Assembly (NCBI GenBank): GCA_027919835.1
Contig: JANVFP010000031.1
Span: forward strand, 496,001 to 560,000
Direction: 5' to 3'
Length of the DNA stretch: 64,000 bases
From: Lentinula raphanica
Taxonomy: Eukaryota > Basidiomycota > Agaricomycetes > Agaricales > Omphalotaceae
In this document: positions 33,587 through 45,255 of the stretch, piece after piece
Layout of the letters: each line of letters opens with the position of its first letter
How positions within the stretch are numbered: the stretch's first letter is position 1
The notes under the pieces: model-generated
Databases searched by the model: none
Seen by the model: only the letters and a program-made list of their open reading frames with translations
Told to the model about the DNA's origin: nothing
Made by a program: the position numbers and the translations under genes

Positions 33587-35285
33587 TGTTGCGCGGTTTT
33601 TCCGCGCAGGCGTGCAATGATCAAAAAGAACAACTTAGACCGTTGCATAGTATCAATAAGGACTGTAGTGAGCCCGAACTAGCAGTCAAACTTGTATCAG
33701 TATAAGCTAGGATACAGATCCTTTGGCAGGACCAGCCATGAATATCCACTTAGAGCTATTGCTCGCACCCTTGGTCGGGGATCCTTCAAGAATGCTGACT
33801 ACTGGTACGAGCACACCAAGGGAATATCGACTTAGTATCAAGATCTGCCGGATCGGCACAACTGAGTTTGGTACTTGGCTGTGATGACGGAAATTTCACT
33901 TGATCTAGCAGATCAGACACGATGAGAGCCTATCCGGACGAGTTACCACACGGAAACCCTACGCAAAGTAGCGGAAACCGTCGGAAACATGATGATCTAG
34001 CATTTCCGTGGCAGTACGGGTGAAACCCGCAGCGGAAACACGCATATGTTCAAGTTCTAAACTGGGATATAGCGTATGCTATGTACAGCTTTGACCAGTA
34101 CTCACGGAAACGCGCGGAAACCTACGGAAAACACTTCTGAAGCATTTATCTTCGTTGTCCGCTCCAGAACACCAGGCTATATGCATACCGTTCGAAAGCT
34201 ACGGACCAGACCTACCTGATCCGCGAGATCAACCGCTGTTACGAGTCTATCTCATTAACTTGGGAAGACCACTACCATTCCGCGGAAGCAAATTCGTCGG
34301 AAACACTTGAGCAACACAGGCAGGAGCCACTCTGACGAGTTAGGCACCCTAGCATGTGGATGCCGCACAGACCATGGTCGGAACTTGCTTGGTCTTCTAG
34401 ATCTGGCGAAAGTACGACGAAATACGGACAAGTTTCATCTTTTTCTCTGTTTTCTTTACTATTTCCTTGCGTGTTTGTATCGTTTCAGTCATATTTTACT
34501 ATTTAAGTGTATATTATCGGACTCCGTCCGTAGAAATAGCTAGATCTACTAGATCAAGGACAAATACGGGTATTGGACTTTTCGTAGTGTACTTAAAGAC
34601 CTGTATCCGCACAAATGAAACAAGTTTCGCGCCCAGATCTCTCTGAACTGGTAATCCTTTTCATCCATACGTGGGAGTAAAGGCTTCTAAGCCGTACCGG
34701 ACCTTGCAGATTAAGTGTGTTACTTCATCGCGATAAGCCCGACTTTTGAGTGGTTTGACTTGGTGTCTGTCACTTGCTAGTTGAAGGTAGACTCCGTTCC
34801 GGAGATACAGAGGACTTGGTCTCAGGTTGTGCCAAGTGAACGTGCAGAGTTTTGGTGGCTCTGTTCAAGTTGACACGTAGTGATTGGTGATCTGCGTGAT
34901 CTTCGAGGTTTTACTGAGAATAGTGATCAGTACTGCTTCACCCGGGAGCGGAATCGATTGGTCTACCATAACGTCTGGTACCCCGTTGCTTTCCGAGCCT
35001 AAAAACCCTTATCCGAGTGGAAGCCGCTCAAAACAAACCCTCTAGTCCAGATCTTACGACTGGTATATCCGTGTCACTTCGTTCTGCTGACCAGTATTGC
35101 TGATCTAAAAGATCTTACAAGACTGCGTTCGACTTGAGATATAAGATAGTGCGGAATCTCTGACAACGCCCCACACCTCGCTATAAATACAATTTGATTG
35201 ACGAATCCGTGAAGTCGTACTCTGTGTTCGTGCTAAGTGACCTGTCATAAGGCATTATACTAAGAACCGACTTTATACCTCGTTA
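33587..35285 (+). repeat. 5' LTR
   Basis: Begins TGTTGCGCGGTTTTTCCGCG, which itself forms a GCGCGG/CCGCGC hairpin, and ends ACCTCGTTA. A TATAAATA box is at 35182-35189. The termini TG...TA are not the usual TG...CA. Contains the palindrome TGATCTAGCAGATCA at 33901. Confidence 0.92.
35182..35189 (+). promoter_or_regulatory. TATA box of the 5' LTR
   Basis: TATAAATA about 100 bp before the LTR end; the same box is at 50808-50815 in the 3' LTR. It probably sets the U3/R border a short distance downstream. Confidence 0.65.
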
Positions 35286-35287
35286 TC

Positions 35288-35304
35288 TGGAGCCCACCGC
35301 GAGG
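35288..35304 (+). promoter_or_regulatory. Candidate primer binding site
   Basis: TGGAGCCCACCGCGAGG starts two bases after the LTR end. TGG pairs with a tRNA 3' CCA. The exact tRNA was not identified. Confidence 0.6.
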
Positions 35305-35728
35305 GGTGGAATCTATATTTTGGTCGAACTCGAGAGATCTTCTTGATTTCTCAAAACTACTGCCTTTGATCGAATTTATTTGATCATTAAAAATAGCTCC
35401 AAGAGCTACTCGGACTTCGAAGAACGCGGGCTCAGCAGATTTCTTTGATCCAGCGATACAAGCTTCAGATCAGCGAAAGCGCGCAACAAAGAAACCCTCT
35501 GTACCTGTTTACGATCCGAGAAACCTCGGAAGAGCGAGTACTAGCAATCCAGATAACGGGAGAGCTCCTAGACCATCTTCGGAACAACCAGTAACGAAGA
35601 GATCTAACGTAGTGCCAGGAAACGGTAGACAGAAGGCAGCTACTGTTGGACCAGATCCGCAATCTAGTTCAGATCCTACATTACAACCCGAACCATTTGA
35701 TTTGATACGACTGTTTTTACCCAACAAT

Positions 35729-37300
35729 ATGTCCGAAGTGCATAACGGAAATGATCAGGGAGCCGCGGGAGCGAATGCTAACGCACCAGCAAACCCGACT
35801 GCCCAACAAAAACGACCGGAGGATCAACTCGACATCATAAGGATGCTTGGTCCTCCTGAACTGACTCCTGCGGAACAAGCAGAGTATAACAATACCAAGT
35901 TTCCGCTTACGCACAAAACTGCTATGATCCTGGACTTGGCCAATCCGAGCATGATCCCCGAGTGGGTGAGGTTCTGTTTGAACACGTTCCAGGCTACGGA
36001 AGTTACCTCCGAGAAGGTGAAGATGCAAAAGATCTTTTCTTGGATGACCCTTCAGACCAAGCAGGCTCTCGAGCATCTTCCCGGCGCGCAGGAGGGAAGG
36101 GAAGACGCGGACTGTTTCTTGCGTTCCCTGTGTGAAAGATTCCCGGCATCTCTAGGGAGACCAATGGGTTCGAAGAATACGCTCTTGCAGATCGTACAGA
36201 ACTATGCTCCTTTGGGTGTCCGGGACGGAGATAGGTTGCTCGGATATTGTCTGTTGATGGAGGTAGAAGCCAATAAGTTGTTGAAACCGCCTCCGGCGAT
36301 AGGAAACACGGAATTGGTGTCTCTTTTCCTGTCAGCATTCGATGACGAGTTACGGAAAGCTGTGAACCGTAAGGTTCAACAGCAGGTACCTGCTTTCCGC
36401 GTAGAGAAACGTCGGGTCGATGATCCATATCTGTTCATAGAGTACAAGGAAGCAGCAGAGGCCGTAGCAAGGCACCCACCCTTGGAATCGTTGTACCGGA
36501 CGGTAACAAGTCGGGATGGTGTGGTCTTCAATGCGGAAACCCACTCAAGAGGAGGTGTATACGTTCCGATTGGTGGTCCTCCGGTGATCAAAGAAGAAGT
36601 ACCGGATCTCTCGCATTTCTTCCGGTCTACAACCAAGCCCGTTGAAGTCAAACGAGAGGCTTCCGAGGAAACGGAAAGAGCACTAGCTGCAAACAGGGAC
36701 CAGTACAGTGTGTTGGTCAAAGATTTGGGAGCACTTAAGGCTACCTACAAAGAGGAACTTGAGACGTTGGCTCAAATGCTGGCTAACATCAAGACCGGAA
36801 ATGTTCAACCTGCGCAACGGGCGCAGCCCCATACTGCCGCTTCTGGTAGTGGTAATCCCGGAAACAGTGGGCCTCCCCGCGGAATCATTAACACGAGTCC
36901 GAATAATGCACAAGGTCAAAGGTCTGAGATGTTGTGTTTCCTTTGTCGGGAACCGAACCATATGATGCAAAGTTGTCCAATGTTCTTGGAACTCTTAGGG
37001 AAAGGTTGGATTATGCGTGATCCGCAAGATCCAAAGCGTCTTAAGTTGAAGGATGGGTCTCCGCTACCGAACAACTTCGGAAGTGAGAGTAGATACCAAA
37101 AGATCATGAAGTATGGTCAGGCCAAAGGATGGCCCGAGGTTTCGACGATGATGAACGAGATGATCCCGGACAATGAGGATTACTCGGAACAGTTGGCCGG
37201 ATCCCCAGCTTGGATGGTCATTGCCAACCTGGCGGAAATGGTGCAAGGGAGATCTAGCAATGGTGTTGCTACGGTGTACACGAACGAGTCGGGAAACTGA
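35729..37300 (+). CDS. gag: Gag (capsid/nucleocapsid) of the large gypsy element
   Basis: 523 residues from MSEVHNGNDQGA. Residues about 40-240 are capsid-like and helical (HKTAMILDLANPSMIPEWVR, LLGYCLLMEVEANKLL). A coiled-coil segment follows (DQYSVLVKDLGALKATYKEE). The nucleocapsid zinc knuckle is CFLCREPNHMMQSC, a perfect C-x2-C-x4-H-x4-C, at about residue 405. The protein ends YTNESGN. ATG 35729 is the first in frame; the frame is open back to 35379 without any ATG, so a non-AUG or spliced start is possible. The stop at 37298-37300 directly follows a slippery heptamer leading to the protease frame. Confidence 0.9.
   Translation: MSEVHNGNDQGAAGANANAPANPTAQQKRPEDQLDIIRMLGPPELTPAEQAEYNNTKFPLTHKTAMILDLANPSMIPEWVRFCLNTFQATEVTSEKVKMQKIFSWMTLQTKQALEHLPGAQEGREDADCFLRSLCERFPASLGRPMGSKNTLLQIVQNYAPLGVRDGDRLLGYCLLMEVEANKLLKPPPAIGNTELVSLFLSAFDDELRKAVNRKVQQQVPAFRVEKRRVDDPYLFIEYKEAAEAVARHPPLESLYRTVTSRDGVVFNAETHSRGGVYVPIGGPPVIKEEVPDLSHFFRSTTKPVEVKREASEETERALAANRDQYSVLVKDLGALKATYKEELETLAQMLANIKTGNVQPAQRAQPHTAASGSGNPGNSGPPRGIINTSPNNAQGQRSEMLCFLCREPNHMMQSCPMFLELLGKGWIMRDPQDPKRLKLKDGSPLPNNFGSESRYQKIMKYGQAKGWPEVSTMMNEMIPDNEDYSEQLAGSPAWMVIANLAEMVQGRSSNGVATVYTNESGN
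37291..37300 (+). promoter_or_regulatory. Putative -1 frameshift site, gag to pro (G GGA AAC TGA)
   Basis: In the gag frame the end reads TCG GGA AAC TGA. The heptamer G GGA AAC fits X XXY YYZ in the right phase and the protease frame is -1. The alternative is reinitiation at the ATG at 37309, or a one-base deletion in this copy. Confidence 0.6.
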
Positions 37301-37308
37301 GGAATCCA

Positions 37309-38787
37309 ATGATTGAGTTGACCTCTGGACCCAGGACACGGTCTCAGCAACAGGCAACAACTCATGAGGGTGCCCCAAAGCCTAACTCACCAAAAGCAAT
37401 ACCCGCCGTCAAGAATAAACGCTTTGACGGGGTGCATATACCCATAGATCGAAATAACCCTAATAAAAACAAAACATCCGAAAAACCGAAGTCCAATCCG
37501 GACAATTCTACGCCTAATCATGACAGATCTGCTGGATCAGACCCCAATTCTTCTCAATCACTGAGGGAAGCTGCTTTGGAAAGGATACAGTCAGTGACCA
37601 TTGACGATTTAACGGATGAGAGTGCTTTAGGCTCGGGACGCGAGCCTGATCAGACAGATCAACGGAAATCGAAGCAAGTACGATTCCGCGATCCGTCACC
37701 TCCTCGTACGGAAAATCCGAGAAGACCATTTGATGATGTTCAGCCCAGAGAAGTTACACCTCACCCTCGAAATCAACCAAAGCCGGAAAAGGTACCTGAA
37801 TCTAAGGGATCTTCGAAGGCACCAAAATACAGGCTGCAGAATGAACTGTTTACGCCTGGTCTAGAGGAAGAGCTTGCTGACCGGATAGTGCGAAAGACGA
37901 TTGAATTGACTTCTTCCGAAGCGTTACAGCTTTCGGGGAAGATCAGGCAGATCGTAGCACGAAAGATACGGAATAAGCGAGTACTTCCGCAAGATCGAAA
38001 GAAAATGCTGCTGAACCTGGCTGATCAACAAGATCTAGCTACAGAAACACTTTCAAATGATGATTCCGAAGACGAACAAGTCATTTCCGTGGATGATCTA
38101 GCATTACCCGAAGCTTGGGCTTTTGAAAGATTATCTGAGGATCGGGATGGGATGAAAGCAGGAGCGTTTGTTCAAGTAGATCCAGTAGAATCATTCTTAA
38201 GTGATGTCGACGAGAATGATGAACGACGAGATATGACCATAGTTGCTACCATAGGCAATGGTCTCCGCGCCGTGTGGCCTGTTGTGAATGATCGGGAAGA
38301 TCTCGAAGTAGAGAACCTCCTGGACTCAGGATCACAGATAGTCGCAATCGATATGAGCGTGGCGTTAGGCTTAGGTCTAGGTTGGGATCCCGGAATCACC
38401 ATACAGATGCAAAATGTACATGGCGGGATCGCGCGGACCAAAGGTTTAGCCCGAAATGTGCCCTTTCGATTTGGACCAGTCACAGTGTATTTGCAGTTAC
38501 ATGTTCAAGAAAAGGCTCCCTTCGAAATACTGTTGGGACGTCCGTTTGATGTGTTAACTGAGAGTGTCATTCAGACTTTTGGATCGGGTGATCAGGAACT
38601 TACGATTACGGATCCGAATACTGGAAAACGGTATACCATGGGTACATATCCGAAAGGACATGGACCGAGAGCACCAAGGAAGGTGGTGGAACGAAAAGTA
38701 TCACAGCCAACTCAACAGTTGCAACCCGAATCAAGACGGGAAGACACTCACGAGGAGGCAGAGAAAGTTCCGCAACCAAATTTTTGA
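37309..38787 (+). CDS. pro: DUF4100 + aspartic protease (pro) of the large gypsy element
   Basis: About 492 residues from MIELTSGPRTRSQQQATT, preceded by four open codons in frame. The N-terminal third is hydrophilic and Pro/Ser-rich. The DUF4100-type segment runs LQNELFTPGLEEELADRIVR to IVARKIRNKR (about 172-222). The retropepsin has the active site LLDSGSQIVAIDM (D at about 337) and the flap/closing motif APFEILLGRPFDVL. It cleaves the polyprotein by family knowledge. The frame ends PQPNF-stop at 38785-38787 right behind A AAT TTT. Confidence 0.9.
   Translation: MIELTSGPRTRSQQQATTHEGAPKPNSPKAIPAVKNKRFDGVHIPIDRNNPNKNKTSEKPKSNPDNSTPNHDRSAGSDPNSSQSLREAALERIQSVTIDDLTDESALGSGREPDQTDQRKSKQVRFRDPSPPRTENPRRPFDDVQPREVTPHPRNQPKPEKVPESKGSSKAPKYRLQNELFTPGLEEELADRIVRKTIELTSSEALQLSGKIRQIVARKIRNKRVLPQDRKKMLLNLADQQDLATETLSNDDSEDEQVISVDDLALPEAWAFERLSEDRDGMKAGAFVQVDPVESFLSDVDENDERRDMTIVATIGNGLRAVWPVVNDREDLEVENLLDSGSQIVAIDMSVALGLGLGWDPGITIQMQNVHGGIARTKGLARNVPFRFGPVTVYLQLHVQEKAPFEILLGRPFDVLTESVIQTFGSGDQELTITDPNTGKRYTMGTYPKGHGPRAPRKVVERKVSQPTQQLQPESRREDTHEEAEKVPQPNF
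38778..38787 (+). promoter_or_regulatory. Putative -1 frameshift site, pro to pol (A AAT TTT TGA)
   Basis: The protease frame reads CCA AAT TTT TGA; A AAT TTT matches X XXY YYZ in phase. The RT frame is -1 and opens here (NNLWDLSSDQGE). A lost T in the T5 run would give the same picture. Confidence 0.6.
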
Positions 38788-41700
38788 ATAACCTCTGGGA
38801 TCTGAGTAGCGACCAGGGAGAGGTAGAAATCGCTCTTAGTGGGTACTGGGATGCTCAAGCGGAGGAAGTGGTTATCGAGTCGAATCAGGTGAAACGAGGT
38901 ACCTTCTCCGATGAAGAATTAGCGGACGTGTATGTACAATGCTGTCTGCCAACGATCGAGAAGTCACACCCCGGAATTGCCGAAATCATATCACTATACC
39001 TGAACCAAGGTGTAGATCATCAACAAAATCGTGTGATCAACCCATGGAAGGAAGGATTTAGAGCTGATCCGACCGTTGAGGACCTGAAGGAGACCTTTTA
39101 CCAGTCCATGACAAAGGACGTTAGGTGGAAAGACTTACACGGGTTAACTCGTCCATATGATAACACGGAAGATCTACCAGATCAAGTAGATCAAGCAAAA
39201 GATGCGGAATTGTCTTCAATGACCCAAGATTTGGAGGCTGCGATGCATCGTGTTAAGCTCTGGGAACTTAAGAACGAGACGATTGACCAGCATATATGCG
39301 CATATAATGATGTGTTTTTGTCAGATCAGCCAGTTTCGGTCTTCGGTTCTCGAAAATATAAGCCTGTAGCGGTGAAAGTTCGCCCTGTCAAGGCTGATCT
39401 ACCGGAAGAATTCCGTGTGCGGAGACACATTTACGGGGATCCTTTGGCTGATCTGCCAGATCTACCAACTCATCCTCCGGAATTCACGCCGGGTATTCGG
39501 TATACGCAAGAACGGAAAGAGATCATCGAGAAAAACCATGCGGAAGGTTTCCTTTCGGACGAGGAAATGAAGCTAGTTCATCATATGATGAAGTTGCAGG
39601 AAATGGGTTTTGCTTGGGAAGCCTCCGAGGGCGGAACATTCAGAGAGGACTTCTTTCCTCCCGTGAAAATTCCGGTCATACCTCATGAGCCCTGGGTCGA
39701 ACGAAATATTCCAATTCCTCCCGGAATCTTCGAAAAGGTTTGTAAGATCATCAAGGATAAGATTGATGCTGGAGTTTATGAACCATCCTGCTCGAGCTAT
39801 CGTTCAAAATGGTTTTGTGTGGTTAAGAAGGATGGAACGAGTCTTCGTTTAGTACATAGTTTGGAACCCTTGAACAAGGTGACCATTCAACACTCCGGGA
39901 TTCCTCCTGCTACCGCGGATATTGCTCGTCATTTTGCGGGTCGTGCCTGTGGTGGTTTGTTGGATATCTATGTGGGTTATGATGAACGACCACTTGATGT
40001 TAGTTCGCGAGATCTGACGACCTTCCAAACTCCGTACGGACCACACCGTCTCGTAAAGTTGCCTATGGGTTGGACGAACTCTGTTCCGATATTCCATGAC
40101 GATGTAACTTACATGATGCGAGATGAAATTCCGGAATATACTATTCCTTACGTCGATGATGTTCCTATCAGAGGCCCCGGGACTCGTTATGAATTACCGG
40201 GTGGCGGATACGAAACTATCCCTGAAAATCCTTTGATCAGACGATTTGTCTGGGAGCATCTCCAAAATGTGAACCGAATCATTCAGCGGATGCGGTATTG
40301 CGGTGGAACCTTCTCGGGACCTAAAGCATTCCTGTGTTGTGCTGAAACTGTAGTGGTTGGACACCGTTGCACGTACGAAGGACAGAAACCGGAAGATAGA
40401 ATCGCAACTACGGTTCTAACTTGGCCTCCGTGCTCTTCTAAGACACAGGTCCGAGCCTTTCTGGGAACTGTTGGTCAGCTCCGGATGTTCATTCACAATT
40501 ACGCTAAGAAAGCCTCACCTTTGACCAAATTAACGGCGAATATTCCGTTTGAGTGGAAGGATGAGCATGTCATAGCCATGGACCTGTTGAAAGACGGAGT
40601 CCGTAATGCACCAGCCTTAAGAGTCATAGTATATGACTGGGAAACACACTTAGCAGTGGATAGTTCTTACATGGGTACGGGATTTTACATCTATCAGATT
40701 GATCCTGTAGATCAGACGAAGATTTACTATAATTACTTCGGATCCATCCCGTATAATGAACGTGAAGCTCGGTTTTCTCAATCTAAGCGTGAACTCTATG
40801 GTTGAAGGTTGCTCTCCGAGCAACACACTATCTTCTTTATGGATGTCGGAAACTCACGGTGGAAACGGATGCTAGCTATATTCAAGGAATGCTTGAAAAT
40901 CCGAGTAGTGGTCCAAACGCTACGATCAACCGTTGGATTGAAGATATCCGTAAATTCCATTTCGATTTGATTCATGTCAAAGGAGCAACCTTTGGACCTG
41001 ATGGTTTGTCTCGAAGACCTCCGGGAGGTTGGACTACTCCTCGTCGGGAAACCGAAGAGGATCTAGCAGAAGATGCAGATGACTCCAACAACGTTAGGTT
41101 CTTCAAAGCGGACGAAGCGGATGATCCATTGCCCTTTGAATCATTCAAAGATCATATAGATCCCCGGACAGGATACTTTGCGAGACCATTGAAGATGAGT
41201 TTGCGGAAGATCTTCAAGTTGCCCGGGAGGAAGAGATCCAGCATGCATTCCTCAAAGAACGTTTAGAGGCCTCGGGAATGCCTTTGACCTCTCAGTTTCT
41301 GCAGTATACTGCGATCCCCGACAATGCTACTTGGGGACCTGATCACAAATATCCGATATCTCATAGATCGGATGGCGGAAATCGTCTAGATCAGCAGTTA
41401 CCGGAAATCCGAGCATGGCTTAAGGACCCGAATGCTGAGCAATTCGCGAAGTTGGACAAGAGACAACGAGCGGAAATGGACCGGAAAACACTGTCCTTTT
41501 CAATAGACTCGGAAGGTCGACTGTTCCATCGGAAACCATCCACAGATCAACTGCGTTTAGTGGTTGAACCGGAAAAACGAATGTATCTATTGCACAGTGC
41601 TCATGATGCTTAGGACACAAGGGCACATATGCTACGAAAGACTTCTTAGAAAAGAGGTTTTGGTGGCCTGATCTGGAGAAAGACGTGGAGTGGTATGTGA

Positions 41701-42953
41701 AAACATGTCAAGCCTGCCAAGATCGACTTAGGTCTTTGGTACGGATCCCTCCAACGGTGACCTTCACGCCATCCTTGTTCCAAAAGATACATATCGATAC
41801 TATGGTTATGTCTCCGGCCAGTAATGGTTGCAGATATATCGTTCACGGAAGGGATTCATTGTCGAGTTGGTCGGAAGCTAGGGCACTGAGAGTTGAAAAC
41901 GCGAGATCACTCGCGGAATGGTTCTTTGAAGACATCATATGTAGATGGGGATGTCCGGAAATCGTGGTCTCGGACAATGCACCACAGATGAAGCTTATGT
42001 TGAGATGGCTCGAACAGAAATACGGGATCCGTGGAATACAGATATCGCCTTACAATTCACAAGCTAACGGAAAGATTGACGTGCTCACTTTGATCTGAGA
42101 CAAGCACTTGCGAAAGCGTGTGCGGGAGATCTGTCAAAATGGTACTACTTCTTGAAACCGATACTTTGGGCTGATCGTATTACTGCACGGAGAGGTTTAG
42201 GCTGTTCACCATACTTCGTAGCTACCGGTACGGAACCTCTGCTACCTTTCGATATTGTTGAATCTACATATTTGGTCAATCCACCAAATCGAATACTATC
42301 ACGGGAAGAGTTACTGGGCTTCCGGGCTCAGGCTCTTTCCAAACATCGTTCCTTCGTCGAGAACATGAAATCACGGATCGACGAGAACAAACGTCGAGAA
42401 GCGAGAGTTTTCGAGGAAAAGTACAAGTACACATTAAGGACTGGGATTTCAAACCGGGAACCTTAGTACAGTACGGAACACCGCCATCGAGAAGAATTTG
42501 GATCGGAAAATGTACCTTCGATATCGTGGACCTATGGTTGTCATCCGGAGGACACGAGGAGGTGCATATATCATTGCGGAAATGGATGGCACTGTACTTA
42601 AAGACAAAGTGGGTGCTTTCCGTGTGATCCCGCATCATGCTCGTTACGAACCGATTGAACTGCCGGAAAATATACATGATCTGATAGATCTGTCGCCCGA
42701 GCAGTTAGAATCTATGGTACAGGATGAGGAAGACGAACCTGAGGAAGTGGAGGACTTTATTTTCAGTACTGTCCCTCGAATAAACATTTCCGGTGATGAT
42801 CAGTCGAATTCCGTTGAACCACCACTGGTTCCGCCTGTTGAACAGCTTGATCCGGAGGATCTGAAGGCTGCTGAGTCCGAAGATCAAGAGGAAGAGGCGA
42901 ATCCGTCTCTACCGAATGGTCCACGACGAAGTGGTCGACGGAAATCTTTCTAA
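38784..42953 (+). pseudogene. pol: Pol: reverse transcriptase, RNase H, integrase, with six frame losses
   Basis: The RT is intact through 40805: a Ty3-type core KIIKDKIDAGVYEPSCSSYR, VKLPMGWTNSVPIF and the catalytic box TIPYVDDVPIRGP (about residue 455). RNase H starts HLAVDSSYMGTGFYIYQ and continues in another frame as LTVETDASYIQGML, LIHVKGATFGPDGLSRRP. Integrase has an HHCC finger ending CQACQ, core IHIDTMVMSP, VVSDNAPQM and NSQANGKI. Frame breaks lie near 40805, 41190, 41612, 42072, 42434 and 42487, each explained by one missing base, usually in a run of two or three. The last frame ends at 42953 with NGPRRSGRRKSF. No chromodomain is seen. Either sequencing/assembly error or recent decay. 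Confidence 0.85.
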
Positions 42954-42976
42954 ACATGCCTGATCCAACAGATCAG

Positions 42977-42990
42977 TTAGTTTGGGGGAG
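42977..42990 (+). promoter_or_regulatory. Internal polypurine-tract copy 1
   Basis: TTAGTTTGGGGGAG directly after pol. Identical in its core to the PPT before the 3' LTR, but 6.2 kb upstream of it. Confidence 0.6.
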
Positions 42991-43163
42991 TTTCCGCGAT
43001 GTTTCAACTTATTCTATCTCAATATCACTCGAGGAATTTAGTTGCCACTGGATTACCTCAAAAACTACCAATGATACTTGACTTGACAAAAGTACAGGTA
43101 TAAAAATAGGCGACAGGGCAGAATGAACGATGATCTAGATGGTCAGCCTCGATAAGCACTTGC

Positions 43164-45169
43164 TTAAGGTGCGGAGCGTGGCCCTTGCATTTCGGGATCC
43201 TCTAAGTCTGTCTGCGCAATTTTAATTACGGGTGGCAGCGACGGTGGTGCGGAAAACACGTACACCTCTTCAACGTCGGCAGGAGTCATGGTGGTGTCCT
43301 CGTCTTTGGGCAGAGGTTCACCAGCCTTCCGAGCAGCCCTGGCGTTGTCGATGATCCGTTGACTAGCCTCCCCACGGTGTGCATAGAAACGAGCTTTCAT
43401 AACACAGTCGAAGAGTTGGGTCGTATGGAAGTTGATGAAGGCATTGTACTGCTCTTCGGTGTACGATTCAACCTCCGGGTTGTGGGCGAGTCCGATGTTG
43501 TGAAGAAGTTGCACGAGATCTCGATGATCTGTATCGTCGGGGGTACCTGTAACGATAATCAGTAACACGAAGCTTGCGGAAGGTCTCCGGACTATGCAAA
43601 ACGAAATTATCTAACGGAAAATGCGTGATCTAGCAGATCAACGAGTTTCCGTAGAAGTCCGTACGAAAAAGCGGAAAATGGAAGTGGTACTCACTAGTAT
43701 CCGCGAGTTCCAACGAATACTTCACCCTCTTAATCAGATCTTCACCAACAGCACGAGGCTGGGAGATCGCGGTTACAGCGTGCACAGTGCTATGTGCTGG
43801 GAGACAGAGCCCGCTCAGTCTCATCACCGTCCGCGGGACCAACATCGCGTTCGGAACGTTTGCGCTTGCTCTTGGTCTTGGAAGACTTCGGAGTGTCATC
43901 GTCGTCGACGGTGTCGCGCTTTTTAGTTTTGGTCTTAGCCTTCGCAGGAGTAGAATCCTCGACGTCGTCAGCCATCTAGGCACGGGTTAGTCATAAACTT
44001 GTCTGATCTACAGATCAGCCACGTACCGAGACATCCTGATCTGCCAGAGCGGCGGGTTCGTCGTCAGGGGATTTCTTCTTGCTTTTGGAACGAGTAGAGG
44101 GCCTGGTAGGAGGAGGAGGAGTCGCTTCCGCGGTCTTCTTCCCCTTCTCGCCTTTTTCACGTTCCTCCTTGGCGTGCTTGATCCTTTCGTCCATACCAAT
44201 GATATGATCGATGACGAGTTCAGCACGACGAGGCTGGATAAACCGTTAGCAGCTGATCTAACAGATCAAGGTACCATACTTACCGGAGGGTCATACCGCG
44301 GAACAGGAACCCCATACGCAGTGATTCTTGCATTTCAAAGCGTTGCTCGCGTGGACTACGGAAGTGGCCTCGCATGGGAAGTCCGCGGCCTCGTAAATGG
44401 TTAGCAAGTGCGCCTCGAGGACCTTTTGGAGGAGAAGGACCATGTTCTGCAAGATCAGCATCCTGGAACCTTTAGTCAATAAACGAATCTTCGAAACAGT
44501 TGCGGAAACGCACCACCTCGGCCATGAACTTGGCGTCAGCATCGGAAACTGCTGGATCTGCTGGATCAGTCGCAACTTCCTTGCCTTTCGACTTGGATTT
44601 CGACGGTCCTTCAGGATCAGCAGGTGGAACACTAGGTCCGCGAGTACTGACGCAGGGAACCCTGTCTGCCTTGGTCCTCACGGAGCTTTTTGCGACGAAG
44701 GTCGTTCAGCTGAATGTAGAAACTGACGATCTCAGCGTTCTTCCCTCCCTCTTCGGAGAGTTTGGGAAACTGCTTAGGGATCTCGTCACGGATAGTGCGG
44801 TACGCATTCACGGCGGAAAGTAATTCCTCCGCGAGATTGTCGTACGCCCGCAGATATTCCTTGTTCATACACGCAGCGTCGCGGGACACTCGAATGAGCT
44901 AACGGAAAATGGTTAGTTTTGTAGATCTAGCAGATCAACGATTTCCGTACCAAATGAGTGTACGCGCAACGGACATCGTTCAAAAAGATCGTTTTGTTGG
45001 ACGTGGTGAACTCGACCTTGTCCTTGCTAGAACTGTACTTGGCACCTTGCCAGGCCAGGCTCTTGTCATCGCTAACACGAGCAGCCCAGTACTCCGCGTC
45101 GACGCACCAGTTGGCAAAGTCAGCTTCAAGCGAGATAGGGAGATTGTGGTACTCGAAGTTGGGAGCCAT
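43164..45169 (-). CDS. Antisense gene 1 of the retrotransposon, unknown function
   Basis: Six exons from MAPNFEYHNLPISLEADFAN. Introns 44899-44950, 44463-44513, 44234-44283, 43976-44026 and 43547-43694 all have GT-AG ends. The first part is helical (AYDNLAEELLSAVNAYRTIR). A Lys-rich linker (GPSKSKSKGKEVATDP) and an Arg-rich stretch (GPRGALANHLRGRGLPMRGH) follow, then a charged section MADDVEDSTPAKAKTKTKKR with nuclear-signal-like KSKRKRSE. The end is ELADTSTPDDTDHRDLVQLL to PEMQGPRSAP. No known domain. Two frame breaks (about 44690 and 43795) are not solved by introns. Four of the five introns contain the palindrome GATCTNNNAGATC. It lies between two PPT copies. Confidence 0.6.
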
Positions 45170-45255
45170 TTTTCGTTGAGTTGGGAGTCGGATCTCTTAG
45201 ATCAAGGGCTTTTATACCTTTTCCGATGCTTCGGGTCAGCAGGGGACTGCTGAGC

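Noticed and set aside
34307..34543. Open frame in the 5' LTR, repeated at 49933-50169 in the 3' LTR
   Set aside because: It lies in U3 of both LTRs only because the LTRs are copies; no domain and no sign of selection.
35288..35320. Attempt to name the priming tRNA
   Set aside because: The PBS begins with TGG as expected, but I could not match it to a specific tRNA with confidence.
43621..44404. Plus-strand frames between pol and the 3' LTR as an env-like gene
   Set aside because: They are interrupted and antisense to spliced exons with clear GT-AG borders; no signal peptide or membrane span of env type.
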